A stretch of DNA of 64,000 nucleotides from Clostridium celatum DSM 1785 (GCF_000320405.1 NZ_KB291645.1:62001-126000), one strand, 5' to 3'; counted from the first letter of the stretch, positions 17,562 through 27,681 are shown. Program-made: numbers and translations. The notes: generated by a model not told the origin, from the sequence alone.

Positions 17562-19592
17562 TTAATTAAAACAGATATATTTGCTCCATCTTTCAAGTGA
17601 ATTACTAACTTCTCTACAGAATTTAACTTTACTTTCCTCGTCAGAATTCAAAAGAATTTTACATTCTTCTCTTGCACATCTTAATATATTAATATCATCA
17701 TATAAGTTAGCTAAAATAAATCCTTCTTCTCCACTTTGTTTCCTTCCAAACATCTCACCTGAACCTCTAAGCTTTAAATCTTGTTCTGATATATAAAAGC
17801 CATCAGTTGATTCAGTCATTATTTCCATTCTTCTCTTAGTATTTTCAGTTTTAGCCTTTGCTATTAATATACAATAAGATTCATATTGCCCTCTTCCAAC
17901 TCTTCCTCTTAGTTGATGTAATTGAGCTAATCCAAATCTCTCTGCATTCTCAATAATCATAACTGATGCATTAGGTACATTAACTCCAACTTCAATTACC
18001 GTTGTTGATATTATTGCTTTTGTTTCATTTGCTTTAAATCTTCCTATTATTTCATCCTTCTCTTTAGGTTTCATCTTTCCATGAAGTATTTCCATCTTTA
18101 TATTTCTAAAATATCCATCACTTAGTTCATCATATAACTTTTCTACCGAGTTTAATTTCATATCTTCATTTTCTTCAATTAAAGGACAAACAATATAAAC
18201 CTGTCTTCCCTTCCTTATTTCATCTACAGCCAAAGAATAAGCATCATTTCTTTCTGCATCATTGAAATATCTTGTATCTACTGGTTTTCTTCCTGGTGGA
18301 AGTTCATCAATTGCAGAAATATCTAAATCTGAGTAAACATATAGAGCTAATGTTCTTGGTATTGGTGTTGCTGTCATAACAAGAACATCCGGTCTTCTTC
18401 CTTTATTTATTAACCTACTTCTTTGCTCCACACCAAATCTATGCTGTTCATCTGTTATAACAAGACCTAAATTACTAAATGCTACATCCTCTTGAATAAG
18501 CGCATGTGTACCTATTACTATAAGAGGTTCGTCAGTTGTAATAAGTTCTTTTATTCTTCTCTTTTCCTTCACTGAAGTACTTCCAGTTAATAATTCTACA
18601 TGTATATTAAATGGCTCTAATAGCTTCTTTGCTTCTAAATAATGTTGATTTGCTAATATTTCTGTTGGAACCATCAAAGTAGCTTGATATCCATTCTTTA
18701 CAACATTAAACATAGCTATAAGAGCTACTACAGTTTTTCCACTTCCAACATCACCTTGAACCAATCTATTCATTGGCCATGGGCTTTTTTGATCTCTAAG
18801 TATTTCTCTCACAACTCTTGTTTGTGCTCCAGTTAAACTATAAGGAAGAGCTGCTTTTAAATCTTTAAGTTCATCTACAAGTTTAAATTCTATACCATTT
18901 TTACTCTTAAGCTTTCTTTTTAGTATTAAAAGTTTCATAGAATAAGTAAACAGTTCTTGAAATTTCAATCTAGTTATAGCTTGTTCTAATTCCTTTTTTC
19001 CCTTTGGAAAATGTATATTTCTTATAGCTTCATCTAAATTAATCATTTTATATTTATCTATTAAATACTCAGGTAAATTATCTGTAATTGTAATTTCCTC
19101 TAAACACTTTCCTATTAACTTAACTAAAATTTTATCACTTAATTCTCCCTTAAGACTGTATTTGGGAATTATTTCATTTTCCTTAGCCGCCTTTACCCCT
19201 ATAATTGGGTTAACCGCTTCAAGCCTACTTCCTATTCTCTTAAACTTTCCTAATAGATCATAACTTTCACCTATTTTAAAGCTATGCTTTATAAAGCTTT
19301 GATTAAACCACTTACACAAAACTAAATTTCCTAAATAATTAAATCTAATAGTAGTTAAAATCTTACCATTTTTAGTTCTTACATCTTTATCATATCCAAT
19401 GCATTTACATGTTAAAACTTGCTTTTCTTCTTCATCAACTTCTTCAAAAGGTATATTACTTCTTAAAAATTCATAATCTCGTGGAAAATATAGCATCAAA
19501 TCTAAAATTGTAAAAATCCCACACTTATTTAACTTTTCTAAAAGCTTAGGTCCAACACCTTTCAAAGAGCTTACATCCTTTGATATATCCAT
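17562..19592 (-). CDS. recG: ATP-dependent DNA helicase RecG
   Basis: RecG remodels stalled replication forks and branched DNA. The 676 residues hold the N-terminal wedge/OB domain (about 1-160, including LKGVGPKLLEKLNKCGI), then an SF2 helicase: GDVGSGKTVVA Walker A (about 283-293), DEQHRFG (the DEAD-box variant DEQH), VMTATPIPRTLAL, and C-terminal LRGRVGRG motif VI near 562. Length is typical. The ATG follows GAGGGG. Its upstream neighbour is fakA, as in Bacillus (yloU-yloV-...-recG). Confidence 0.97.
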   Translation of the reverse strand: MDISKDVSSLKGVGPKLLEKLNKCGIFTILDLMLYFPRDYEFLRSNIPFEEVDEEEKQVLTCKCIGYDKDVRTKNGKILTTIRFNYLGNLVLCKWFNQSFIKHSFKIGESYDLLGKFKRIGSRLEAVNPIIGVKAAKENEIIPKYSLKGELSDKILVKLIGKCLEEITITDNLPEYLIDKYKMINLDEAIRNIHFPKGKKELEQAITRLKFQELFTYSMKLLILKRKLKSKNGIEFKLVDELKDLKAALPYSLTGAQTRVVREILRDQKSPWPMNRLVQGDVGSGKTVVALIAMFNVVKNGYQATLMVPTEILANQHYLEAKKLLEPFNIHVELLTGSTSVKEKRRIKELITTDEPLIVIGTHALIQEDVAFSNLGLVITDEQHRFGVEQRSRLINKGRRPDVLVMTATPIPRTLALYVYSDLDISAIDELPPGRKPVDTRYFNDAERNDAYSLAVDEIRKGRQVYIVCPLIEENEDMKLNSVEKLYDELSDGYFRNIKMEILHGKMKPKEKDEIIGRFKANETKAIISTTVIEVGVNVPNASVMIIENAERFGLAQLHQLRGRVGRGQYESYCILIAKAKTENTKRRMEIMTESTDGFYISEQDLKLRGSGEMFGRKQSGEEGFILANLYDDINILRCAREECKILLNSDEESKVKFCREVSNSLERWSKYICFN

Positions 19593-19700
19593 TATACACC
19601 CCTCCTCTTACGTTATTTACTTTTATTTTTATATAATAACTACCAATTATTAAACTATATCTTTTAAAATTAATATAATTAATTTTATATTATTAACATA

Positions 19701-19749
19701 AAAAAATAAAGTGCAAGAAACAGTAATAGTCTCTTACACTTTATTTTTT
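19701..19749 (-). terminator. Terminator after the fakA-like gene
   Basis: A 13-bp stem (19701-19713 with 19737-19749) directly follows the stop; the loop can add a further imperfect 7-bp stem. It ends in a run of Us on the minus strand and separates fakA from recG. Confidence 0.85.
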
Positions 19750-21384
19750 CTATTCTACAGCCATTATGAAATAATATAATGGTTGATTTCCCTTATAGCA
19801 TTGAACATCAAAGTCTTCATACTTTTCTTCTAATTCAGCAATAAAATCTTCTACTTTGCTTTCATCAACATCTTTTCCATAGAAAATAGTTATAAGTTCA
19901 CTATCTTCATCAATCATAGATTCTAATACTTCCTTAGCTACTTCAAAGTAATCTTCTCCGACTTTATTAATTTTACCTTCAACTAGTCCAAGCATATTAC
20001 CTTCTTTTATTTCTATTCCGTCCATTTCTGTGTCTCTTACAGCATAAGTTACAGAGCCTGTCTTAACAAGTTCTAATGCTTCCATTAATGCCGCTTCATT
20101 TTCATCAACAGAATTTTCTTGATTGAACATAGTTATACAAGTAATTGCTTGTGGAATACTCTTAGTTGGTATAACTCTTACATCTTTATCTGATATTTCA
20201 GCTGCTTGAGTTGCTGCCATAATTATATTTTTATTGTTAGGTAAAATGAATATGTGATCTGCATTTAATTTTGATATACATTCCATCATATCTTGAGTTG
20301 AAGGATTCATTGTTTGACCACCTTCAATTACATAATCTATACCTAAATCTTTAAGAACAGTTGTTATGCCGTCTCCCATAGCTACTGATATAAATGCAAA
20401 CTTTTTCTTTTCAGTCTCTACTTCTTCAGCCTTATCTGCAGCTAAAGCTTCTTCTCTAGTTAGAAGCTCTCTATGCTCTTCTCTCATATTATCTATCTTT
20501 ATCTTTGATAATTCACCTACTGCAACAGCCTTTGATAAAACTAAACCTGGATCATTTGTATGGATATGCACTTTTATAACATCATCATATCCTACAACTA
20601 TCATAGAATCTCCTAGCGGCTCTATTTCATCTTGGAACGCTTTAGCTTTTGCTGCATCCCCTAATATTATAAATTCTGTACAGTATCCAAATTTAATGTC
20701 AATTTCTTCAGTTGATGCTGCTCCAGTTTTTGTAGATGTACTTGAAGCTATATCTTTTATCTCAGCCTTAATTCCATCTTTTAAAGCATCATACATACCT
20801 TGAATTATTATATATAATCCCATACCACCTGAATCTACAACTTTCGCTTTTTTTAGCGCTGGTAAAAGCTCTGGTGTTTTATCTAACATTATTTTTGCTT
20901 CAACTACGATTTCTGAAAGTAATTCTACTATATCAGTTTTATCAGATTTCATTGCACCTTCTGATGCGGCTCTAATAACTGATAAAATAGTACCTTCTGT
21001 TGGTCTCATAACTGCCTTATAAGCTGCATTGCTTCCTTCAACAAAAGCATTAGCTAATTCCTTAGAGTCTACACTATCTTTTCCATCTAAACCTTTTGAG
21101 ATTCCTCTAAGTATTTGTGAAAGTATAACTCCTGAATTACCTCTTGCTCCCATAAGAGCACCTTTAGCTAACTTCTTTGAAGTTTCTCCAATAGACTCTG
21201 AATTTAAGTTTTCAATTTCCTTTACTGCCGCTTTAAATGTCATAGACATATTAGTTCCTGTATCACCATCTGGTACAGGAAAGACATTTAACGCGTTGAC
21301 AAAATCACTTTCTTCTAAAAGCCTATTACTAGCATTAACAACCATGTTGTAAAAATCATGGCCATTTATTCTATCATATTTCAT
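19750..21384 (-). CDS. DAK2-domain fatty acid kinase subunit-like protein (YloV)
   Basis: A 544-residue YloV/FakA-type protein. FakA phosphorylates fatty acids held by a FakB (DegV) partner. The N-terminal DAK2 domain (about 1-200) has NVFPVPDGDTGTNMSMT, with nucleotide/magnesium aspartates, and GARGNSGVILSQILRG. A middle domain and a C-terminal DegV-like region follow (HIFILPNNKNIIMAA, VIPTKSIPQAI). It follows the Asp23-family gene yloU by 11 bp, the standard pair. No fakB is nearby. Kinase activity on fatty acids is inferred from family, not from a residue-level test. Confidence 0.88.
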   Translation of the reverse strand: MKYDRINGHDFYNMVVNASNRLLEESDFVNALNVFPVPDGDTGTNMSMTFKAAVKEIENLNSESIGETSKKLAKGALMGARGNSGVILSQILRGISKGLDGKDSVDSKELANAFVEGSNAAYKAVMRPTEGTILSVIRAASEGAMKSDKTDIVELLSEIVVEAKIMLDKTPELLPALKKAKVVDSGGMGLYIIIQGMYDALKDGIKAEIKDIASSTSTKTGAASTEEIDIKFGYCTEFIILGDAAKAKAFQDEIEPLGDSMIVVGYDDVIKVHIHTNDPGLVLSKAVAVGELSKIKIDNMREEHRELLTREEALAADKAEEVETEKKKFAFISVAMGDGITTVLKDLGIDYVIEGGQTMNPSTQDMMECISKLNADHIFILPNNKNIIMAATQAAEISDKDVRVIPTKSIPQAITCITMFNQENSVDENEAALMEALELVKTGSVTYAVRDTEMDGIEIKEGNMLGLVEGKINKVGEDYFEVAKEVLESMIDEDSELITIFYGKDVDESKVEDFIAELEEKYEDFDVQCYKGNQPLYYFIMAVE

Positions 21385-21395
21385 CCTATTTCCTC

Positions 21396-21746
21396 CTAGA
21401 CTCTAACCGCTTGAACATTTACTGTAACTGATGCAACCTTTAATCCAGTATAATTTTCAACGCTATAACGTACCTTTTGAATTATATTATTAGCAATTAC
21501 AGAAATTTTTGTTCCGTATTCAACCATAATAAATAATTCTATTACTAGTTTATCTTCATCATTAAATTTTAAATTTACACCCTTAGCTAAATTTTCTATT
21601 CTCATTAACTCCCAAAAGCCTTCTGTGGCATTTTTAGAAACCATCCCTACAACACCGTAGCATTCCATAGTAGATAAACCTACTATTTTTGCAAGAACCT
21701 CTTCAGAGTAGTGTATATTTCCAAGATCATTTGAATATCCTACCAT
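21396..21746 (-). CDS. Asp23/Gls24 family protein (YloU)
   Basis: A 116-residue Asp23/Gls24-domain protein. GNIHYSEEVLAKIVGLSTME is the characteristic N-terminal segment, and the C-terminus ends VASVTVNVQAVRV, the usual VNV pattern. These proteins associate with the membrane and with envelope stress in Gram-positives; the exact role of YloU is unclear. It leads the yloU-fakA unit from the promoter at 21783-21811 and is divergent from rpmB, an arrangement shared with Bacillus. Confidence 0.92.
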   Translation of the reverse strand: MVGYSNDLGNIHYSEEVLAKIVGLSTMECYGVVGMVSKNATEGFWELMRIENLAKGVNLKFNDEDKLVIELFIMVEYGTKISVIANNIIQKVRYSVENYTGLKVASVTVNVQAVRV

Positions 21747-21782
21747 ACAAAATCCTCCTTTATTAATTTTTTCATATAAAAT

Positions 21783-21811
21783 ATTGTATATTAGTTGCTA
21801 TATTAATTCAA
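21783..21811 (-). promoter_or_regulatory. Promoter of yloU-fakA
   Basis: Minus-strand TTGAAT (21806-21811) and TACAAT (21783-21788) with a 17-bp spacer, about 37 bp before yloU. A second weaker TTGACT/CATAAA pair lies further upstream. Confidence 0.7.
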
Positions 21812-21882
21812 GTAAATTTATGTCACTTACCAGTTCTTTAGTCAAATTCCTATTATTTTTTTATTTTTTTTTATTTTTTCAC

Positions 21883-21912
21883 TTGCATTAAGTATATAAA
21901 CTATGATAAAAT
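21883..21912 (+). promoter_or_regulatory. Promoter of rpmB
   Basis: Plus-strand TTGCAT (21883-21888), 18-bp spacer, TAAAAT (21907-21912) preceded by TGA, giving an extended -10. It is back to back with the yloU promoter. Confidence 0.75.
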
Positions 21913-21967
21913 TTGTTTTGTCCTATTGAAGAGAAATTATCTTCATAACATAAGGAGGTGTTTTCAA

Positions 21968-22159
21968 GTGGCAAGAAGATGCGAAGTTTGTAACAAAGGT
22001 GTTGTATCTGGAACTCAATACTCACACTCACATCGTCAATCTAAGAGAACTTGGGCTCCTAACATAAAGAGAGTAAAGGCTTTAGTTAACGGAACACCAA
22101 AGACTGTTCATGTATGTACAAGATGCCTTAGATCTGGTAAGGTTGAAAGAGCAATATAG
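21968..22159 (+). CDS. rpmB: 50S ribosomal protein L28
   Basis: A 63-residue L28 starting at GTG: ARRCEVCNKGVVSGTQYSHS, with a CxxC pair near the start and a second (CTRC) near the end, so this is the zinc-ribbon form. The frame is open further upstream, but TAAGGAGGTG sits 7 nt before the GTG and the conserved protein begins there. It is a single-gene unit with its own promoter and a strong terminator. Confidence 0.96.
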   Translation: MARRCEVCNKGVVSGTQYSHSHRQSKRTWAPNIKRVKALVNGTPKTVHVCTRCLRSGKVERAI

Positions 22160-22166
22160 TTCAAAT

Positions 22167-22200
22167 AAAAAATGCAATTGTTAAAACAATTGCATTTTTT
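22167..22200 (+). terminator. Terminator of rpmB
   Basis: A 15-bp perfect stem (22167-22181 with 22186-22200) with a 4-nt loop and long A/U flanks, 7 bp after the rpmB stop. Confidence 0.92.
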
Positions 22201-22485
22201 ATTTTACAAAAATTTTTAACTTAAAATACATACTTGAAGTTATTCTTTCTTTAAGGAATCCTATTCCTAACAACTTATCTTCCTCGTCATATGTACTTAT
22301 TTTTTTCTAGTGAAAAATTTTATAATACAGGATATAAATTTAGGCATCTTAATAGCAATTATCTTCATATACTCTCCCCCTATCTTTACAAAAAATCAAA
22401 GTGTACTGCTAATAATTTAAATATAAACTTTAAATCAGTAGTTAAATTTACTAAATCTAAAATTTATTTATTAGCAATTTTTAGA
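22201..22485. other. Intergenic AT-rich stretch with no convincing gene
   Basis: About 285 bp between the rpmB and thiN terminators. A 78-codon plus-strand frame (22291-22527) runs into the thiN terminator, has no ribosome-binding site and shows no recognisable family, so I do not call it. A small AGGAAT/ATTCCT repeat near 22253 is the only other structure seen. Confidence 0.6.
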
Positions 22486-22545
22486 TATAAAAAATCACCA
22501 CTCCTTACTACTCATAATATGCAGTAACTCTCTAAGTGGTGATTA
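22486..22545 (-). terminator. Terminator of the rsgA-rpe-thiN end
   Basis: A 10-bp stem (22493-22502 with 22535-22544) encloses a second pairing (TTACT with AGTAA). On the minus strand it is followed by UUUUUUAUAU. It lies 25 bp past the thiN stop and closes the long minus-strand series. Confidence 0.8.
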
Positions 22546-22569
22546 CTTTTTTAAATTTTTTATTATTTT

Positions 22570-23211
22570 TTAATCTTTTGAATAAATTACTAAAAGTTTT
22601 CCAGTTGAAAAACTTATACTTATATCCATCCCCTTAATAAACTCATTAGAAATTGTTCTACTATCGCCTATTTTTAGGTCATAATTTTCTAATTCATATT
22701 TAGCACCCTTTATATTAAATTTACTAATAACATTTTCATATGCTAAAAATGAAATATACTTATATTCATCTTCTTCGGAAATAATACAACTTTTATCAAC
22801 TATCGAAATCTTATTTCTATCATCAATAATATTTGCTTTTACATCTTTTTTTAAAGCTCTTAGCAATAGTCCTATATTTCCTAATGAATGATCAAATCTA
22901 CCACCAGTTGCTCCTAAAAAAAATATCTCACAAACACCAAGACTTATAGCTAAATCAAAAGCTATTTCAGAATCAGTAGAATCTTTTTCACAATTAAACT
23001 TATATTTTTTCGATCCCTTTTCTTCTAGTATATTAATTATTTCTTTATTAGATGAATCAAAATCTCCAACTATATACTCAGGTATTATCCCTGCACTATA
23101 TAGATAATTACATCCTTTATCAACACCAATTACAAAATCGCTTTCACTAGCATATTTCCTTAAACTCTCTAAAGACGGTTCAGAACCAGCACTTACAATT
23201 AGACACTTCAT
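22570..23211 (-). CDS. thiN: Thiamine pyrophosphokinase
   Basis: ThiN transfers pyrophosphate from ATP to thiamine, making thiamine diphosphate. The 213 residues have the family blocks GVDKGCNYLYSAGIIPEYIV, GDFDSSNKE, DSTDSEIAFD (about 81-90) and FFLGATGGRFDHSLGN (about 98-113). Its start overlaps the rpe stop by one base (TAATG), so translation is probably coupled. The prkC-rsgA-rpe-thiN order is conserved in Firmicutes. Confidence 0.95.
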   Translation of the reverse strand: MKCLIVSAGSEPSLESLRKYASESDFVIGVDKGCNYLYSAGIIPEYIVGDFDSSNKEIINILEEKGSKKYKFNCEKDSTDSEIAFDLAISLGVCEIFFLGATGGRFDHSLGNIGLLLRALKKDVKANIIDDRNKISIVDKSCIISEEDEYKYISFLAYENVISKFNIKGAKYELENYDLKIGDSRTISNEFIKGMDISISFSTGKLLVIYSKD

Positions 23212-23861
23212 TATTGCCCTCTTAAAGCCTTAATATTAGCCTCTATATTACCATCACCAAAAACAGCCGATCCTGCAACAATAACATTAGCTCCAGCATC
23301 AATTACACTTTGTACATTATTCTTATCAATTCCACCATCAACTTGTATTAATATATCACTATTATTAGCAGCAATCGCCATTTCTTTAACTTCTTTTATT
23401 TTGTTTATTGAGTATGGTATAAACTTTTGTCCTCCAAACCCAGGATTAACAGACATTATTAAAACCATATCTAAATTACCTATAGTATCCTTTAAAACAA
23501 AAGTAGGTGTAGCTGGATTTAAAGCAACTGCAGCTTTAACTCCTTTAGATTTAATATAAGAAATAGCTCTATCTAAATGCTTCTCAGCTTCATAATGTAG
23601 AGTTATTATGTCAGCACCTGCAGCTATAAATTCATCTATATAGCTTTGTGGATTATCTATCATTAAATGAACATCAAAAACCTTATTTGTTTTATTTCTA
23701 ATAGCTTTTATCACTGGCATACCAAATGTAATATTCGGTACAAATTTTCCATCCATAACATCAATATGTATGAAATCTGCACCAGCTTCATGAAGCCTAA
23801 CTACTTCCTCTCCTAACTTTGAAAAATCTGCTGATAATATTGACGGTGCAATTTTAATCAT
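23211..23861 (-). CDS. rpe: Ribulose-phosphate 3-epimerase
   Basis: Rpe interconverts ribulose 5-phosphate and xylulose 5-phosphate. The 216-residue TIM barrel has [17 protein letters not shown] at the start, [16 protein letters not shown] (metal-binding His/Asp), [15 protein letters not shown] and VDGGIDKNN. Start and stop each overlap a neighbour by one base (TAATG with rsgA and thiN), a tight translational relay. Confidence 0.97.
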   Translation of the reverse strand: MIKIAPSILSADFSKLGEEVVRLHEAGADFIHIDVMDGKFVPNITFGMPVIKAIRNKTNKVFDVHLMIDNPQSYIDEFIAAGADIITLHYEAEKHLDRAISYIKSKGVKAAVALNPATPTFVLKDTIGNLDMVLIMSVNPGFGGQKFIPYSINKIKEVKEMAIAANNSDILIQVDGGIDKNNVQSVIDAGANVIVAGSAVFGDGNIEANIKALRGQ

Positions 23862-24724
23862 TAATACTTCCTCCCACTCATTATTTCTTCTAAAGTTCTT
23901 ATATAAAATTCATATCTAAATTTATTTATTTTACCCTCTTCTACAGCTTCTTTTACTGCACAACTAGGTTCTTTATAATGTAAACACCCTCTAAATTTAC
24001 ACTCATGATTATAATCTTCAAACTCTGGGAAACAATATTTTAAATCATCTTTTTCTATAAAATTAACTTCTAGAGTTGAAAATCCCGGTGTATCAACTAT
24101 GTACCCATCTACTACATCTATAAGTTCACTATGTCTTGTAGTATGTCTACCTCTTCCTATCTTTTCAGAAACCTCTCCTGTTTCCATATGGTATTTTTCA
24201 GTTAACGTATTTATTAATGTAGATTTTCCTGCTCCAGAAGGTCCACAAAGCACTGTAACATTAGAATCTAATCTTTCTTTTAAAGATTCTATTCCTAAAC
24301 CTTGTTTTGCATTTATAAATAATACTTCATATCCTATGGAGTTAATTTTATTTTTTACTATTTCCTTTTCCTCTTCTGTAACTAAATCTACCTTGTTTAA
24401 ACATACTATTGCTTTAATATTATTACTCTCACATAAAACTAAAAATCTATTTAATAAATCATAGTTTATATCAGGATTTTTAACAGCAAATACAACAAAT
24501 GCTTGAGTTACATTAGCTACTGTAGGTCTTATTAGCTCTGATACTCTTTCATGTATATCACAAATAACACCTTTACCTTTATCAATTAAGATATCAACAT
24601 CATCACCTACCATAGGTTTCATATCCCTATGTCTAAACTTACCTCTAGCCTTACACTCAATTATCCCTTCAGAGGTCTTAACATAATAAAAACCTCCAAT
24701 TCCTTTTATAATTTTACCTTTCAT
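23861..24724 (-). CDS. rsgA: Ribosome small-subunit GTPase RsgA
   Basis: RsgA is a circularly permuted GTPase that checks late 30S maturation. The 287 residues contain an OB fold (about 1-65), the permuted G motifs [18 protein letters not shown] and DTPGFSTLE, and a C-terminal zinc finger ([16 protein letters not shown], Cys-Cys-His-Cys). The frame extends 14 codons further upstream, but I chose [15 protein letters not shown] because it is the family start and GGAGG lies just ahead; an ATG five codons earlier is possible. It is 166 bp after prkC. Confidence 0.94.
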   Translation of the reverse strand: MKGKIIKGIGGFYYVKTSEGIIECKARGKFRHRDMKPMVGDDVDILIDKGKGVICDIHERVSELIRPTVANVTQAFVVFAVKNPDINYDLLNRFLVLCESNNIKAIVCLNKVDLVTEEEKEIVKNKINSIGYEVLFINAKQGLGIESLKERLDSNVTVLCGPSGAGKSTLINTLTEKYHMETGEVSEKIGRGRHTTRHSELIDVVDGYIVDTPGFSTLEVNFIEKDDLKYCFPEFEDYNHECKFRGCLHYKEPSCAVKEAVEEGKINKFRYEFYIRTLEEIMSGRKY

Positions 24725-24850
24725 AGTACCTCCAAACATTTTACTCTCCATATCTATAATAAACAAATTTTTAAAATAAATGCAATATTTTATTATATAA
24801 ATCTTGTAATTATTAATTATATAAAATCTTTTTCAATGAATATTAATATA

Positions 24851-24882
24851 AAAAAAGGTCACAACACCTTGTGACCTTTTTT
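24851..24882 (-). terminator. Terminator after prkC
   Basis: A 14-bp perfect stem (24851-24864 with 24869-24882), 4-nt loop, with A-run and U-run flanks, 8 bp after the prkC stop. It implies that rsgA-rpe-thiN are expressed partly from another promoter or by read-through. Confidence 0.9.
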
Positions 24883-24889
24883 ATATTTA

Positions 24890-26959
24890 TTATGGGTTTG
24901 GTACTTCTGCAGAGTTATTATCTCCACCATTATCAGCACTATTTCCACCATTTCCACTATTTCCATTATTTCCACTTTCTGCATCATTTCCATTATTACT
25001 ATTATTATCTCCTGATGGAGTTTGTGGAATTTTTTCTATTTGTAGCTTAACAAGTTCACCTTTTTTAATATTTTCAGTAAAACCTTTTATAGTATAAGTA
25101 TTCATACTTTCTTGTGATGGTGAACCACCTGAAATAGTATATGAAATATTAGCTCCATCTAATACTGCTATAGCATCACTTAAATTCATCCCTATATATA
25201 TATATTGAGAAACATCTACTGTAGGGTCTACATACTTACCATAAGTTAAAGTTATAGGTGTTCCTACGCCTACTTTATTTCCTCTTTGAAGTGATTGTTG
25301 AATAACTATTCCATTTTCACTTTCCCTATCAGTTTCTTGTTCAACAACTTGAACAACTAACCCAAGATCTTCTAATTTCCTTTGAGCTTCTTCAATATTT
25401 TCTCCTAAATAGTTTTCTATTAAAACTATTTTCACTTCTGGTCCACTACTTATTGTTAATTTAATAACCGTATCTTTAACAACCTCAGTATTTTTTTCTG
25501 GATTTTGACTAATTAAATATCCTTGTTCTACTACATCACTATATTCTTCAGTTATTTCATACTTTAATCCTAATCTAGTTAATACTTCTTTAATATAATT
25601 TACTTCATAGTCTCTTAAATCTGGAACTTTTACTTTCTCTTCTCCACCAGAAATAGTAACTTTAACAGTACTTCCCTTATCTACCATAGCACTTGCTTCT
25701 GGGATACTTTCTAAAACACTATTTTCTGGTCTATCACTTTCACTAGTTCCTACAATTTCAAGTTTTAATCCAAGTTCTTCTAACTTCTTTTTAGCTACCT
25801 CTACATCCATTCCAATAATATTAGGTACAGGTATCTCAGCGGTAGTAGCATTATTACTACCAAGCACAACAGCTCCAACTATACCACCAACAAGTAATAA
25901 CAATGTAATAACAATTCCTATAATAAGTTTTTTACTTATCTTTTTATTAGATGGTATTTGTCTATTTTTTTCATTTTTATCATCAGACTCTTCTTCACTC
26001 TCTCCGCTATAATCTTTTTCAAAATCAGCTTTAGTATAAATATTTGGCTTAGATATATTCTGTTTGTTATCTACCTTTATAGGCTCCATTATAATAGTTC
26101 TACCATCATCTATTGCTGTGTTTAGATTAACATCTGGATTGTCCTTTATAGTTTGTAAATCTTTTATAAGCTCTCTACAGCTCTCATATCTATTTATAGG
26201 TTCTTTATTAATACATTTCATTATTAACGCATTTAAACTATTTGGAATAGAAGCATTAATTGCTTTAGGTTCTATTGGTTCTTCTTGTATATGCTTTAAG
26301 GCAACAGTAACTGGTGATTCTCCATCAAAGGGAAGTTTTCCTGTTACCATTTCATATAATACAATTCCTAGAGAATATATATCTGACCTAAAATCAATAA
26401 AACTTCCCTTAGCTTGTTCTGGTGATAAATAATGAGCTGATCCCATTATTGTAGTTGTATTTGTTATTGTAGAAGATGTAGAACTTTTTGCTATTCCGAA
26501 ATCAGTAACCTTTACCTCTCCGCTTTCTGTAACAAGAATATTTTGAGGTTTAACATCTCTATGAATAATATTATTTCCATGAGCACACTCTAGAGCTTTT
26601 GCTATTTTAATAGCTATATTTATAGCAGTAGTATAAGTCAATTTTCCGTTATACTTTATAAACTCTTTTAATGTTTTTCCATTTATATATTCCATAACAA
26701 AATAATCTACGTTACCGTCTTCTTCATGTCCTACATCTAAAACATTAACTATATTGGAATTAGAAAAATTGGCTACGGCAGTTGCTTCTTTTTTGAATTT
26801 TTCTGCTACATCTTTATTATTGGCAAATTCTTTTTTTAGGATTTTAACGGCAACTAGTCTATCTAGCTTTCTATCTCTAGCTTTATACACTATTGCCATT
26901 CCACCTTCTCCTATCTTTTCAAGGAGCTCATATCTTTCTCCTAGCACCTCACCAATCAT
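24890..26959 (-). CDS. prkC: PASTA-domain Ser/Thr protein kinase PrkC
   Basis: A membrane kinase that senses peptidoglycan and phosphorylates cytoplasmic targets. In 689 residues: kinase domain (about 10-270) with GEGGMAIVY P-loop, HRDVKPQNIL catalytic loop and DFGIAKS; a basic linker; one membrane span (about 347-369, LIIGIVITLLLLVGGIVGAV); then three clear PASTA repeats and a weaker fourth to about 645. The last 40 residues are almost only N, G, S, D and E, ending EVPNP. GGAGAGGTG precedes the ATG; a GTG one codon earlier overlaps the prpC stop. Partner phosphatase prpC is directly upstream. Confidence 0.96.
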   Translation of the reverse strand: MIGEVLGERYELLEKIGEGGMAIVYKARDRKLDRLVAVKILKKEFANNKDVAEKFKKEATAVANFSNSNIVNVLDVGHEEDGNVDYFVMEYINGKTLKEFIKYNGKLTYTTAINIAIKIAKALECAHGNNIIHRDVKPQNILVTESGEVKVTDFGIAKSSTSSTITNTTTIMGSAHYLSPEQAKGSFIDFRSDIYSLGIVLYEMVTGKLPFDGESPVTVALKHIQEEPIEPKAINASIPNSLNALIMKCINKEPINRYESCRELIKDLQTIKDNPDVNLNTAIDDGRTIIMEPIKVDNKQNISKPNIYTKADFEKDYSGESEEESDDKNEKNRQIPSNKKISKKLIIGIVITLLLLVGGIVGAVVLGSNNATTAEIPVPNIIGMDVEVAKKKLEELGLKLEIVGTSESDRPENSVLESIPEASAMVDKGSTVKVTISGGEEKVKVPDLRDYEVNYIKEVLTRLGLKYEITEEYSDVVEQGYLISQNPEKNTEVVKDTVIKLTISSGPEVKIVLIENYLGENIEEAQRKLEDLGLVVQVVEQETDRESENGIVIQQSLQRGNKVGVGTPITLTYGKYVDPTVDVSQYIYIGMNLSDAIAVLDGANISYTISGGSPSQESMNTYTIKGFTENIKKGELVKLQIEKIPQTPSGDNNSNNGNDAESGNNGNSGNGGNSADNGGDNNSAEVPNP

Positions 26960-26961
26960 CA

Positions 26962-27681
26962 CTACACCTCTCCTCCAAATAAAACCACTGTAATATTATC
27001 TCTGCCTCCATTTTTCTTAGCTAATAAAATCAATTCGTCACATACATCTATATAATTTTCCGATTTATTTACTATCTTTAAAATTTCTTCATTTGTTAAC
27101 TCATTAGTTAATCCATCTGTACATAGCAAAAATTTATCGTAAATACCTTTTTTCAAACTAAAAATATCAACTTTTACATTACTTTCAGTACCTAAGGCTC
27201 TAGTAATAACATTTTTTTGTGGATGATTTCTTCCCTCTTCTTCGGTAATACTTCCTGAATCTATTAATTCTTGTACAAGAGAGTGATCTTTTGTTATTTT
27301 AACAATTTTATTTTTAGTTATTCCAAAACATCCGCTATCTCCAATATTAGCAATATTTATAGATTCTTTACTTACCAATGCTACAACTAAAGTTGTTCCC
27401 ATACCTTTTAAATTGTTTCTACTTATAGAATATTCATTTACTTTAGTATTAGTATACTTTACAGCATCTTCTAACACTTTAGCTTCATTACCATGGCTAA
27501 AGTTATTTTTTATATATTCCCTTATTTCATCAACAGCCATTTTACTAGCAACTTCACCAGCATTATGGCCCCCCATCCCATCTGCAACAATATAGAGCTT
27601 ATACTCATCATTCTCTATACAATCTGCATAATCTTCATTTAACTTTCTTCTAATTCCTACATCACTTTTTAAACCCACCAT
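26962..27681 (-). CDS. prpC: PP2C-type protein phosphatase PrpC (Stp)
   Basis: The phosphatase that reverses PrkC signalling. The 239 residues carry the PP2C motifs: NEDY, VADGMGGHNAGEVAS (metal-binding DG), GTTLV, NIGDSGCFGI, QEL...EEGR...VITRALG, LLCTDGLTNELT and GGRDNITVVL. Length fits the Stp1/PrpC group. Its stop codon is within 3 bp of the prkC start, so the kinase and phosphatase are coupled. rlmN is 16 bp upstream. Confidence 0.97.
   Translation of the reverse strand: MVGLKSDVGIRRKLNEDYADCIENDEYKLYIVADGMGGHNAGEVASKMAVDEIREYIKNNFSHGNEAKVLEDAVKYTNTKVNEYSISRNNLKGMGTTLVVALVSKESINIANIGDSGCFGITKNKIVKITKDHSLVQELIDSGSITEEEGRNHPQKNVITRALGTESNVKVDIFSLKKGIYDKFLLCTDGLTNELTNEEILKIVNKSENYIDVCDELILLAKKNGGRDNITVVLFGGEV

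Noticed and set aside
22291-22527. 78-codon plus-strand reading frame after rpmB
   Set aside because: No ribosome-binding site or known family; it runs into the terminator of the opposite strand and looks like random AT-rich sequence.
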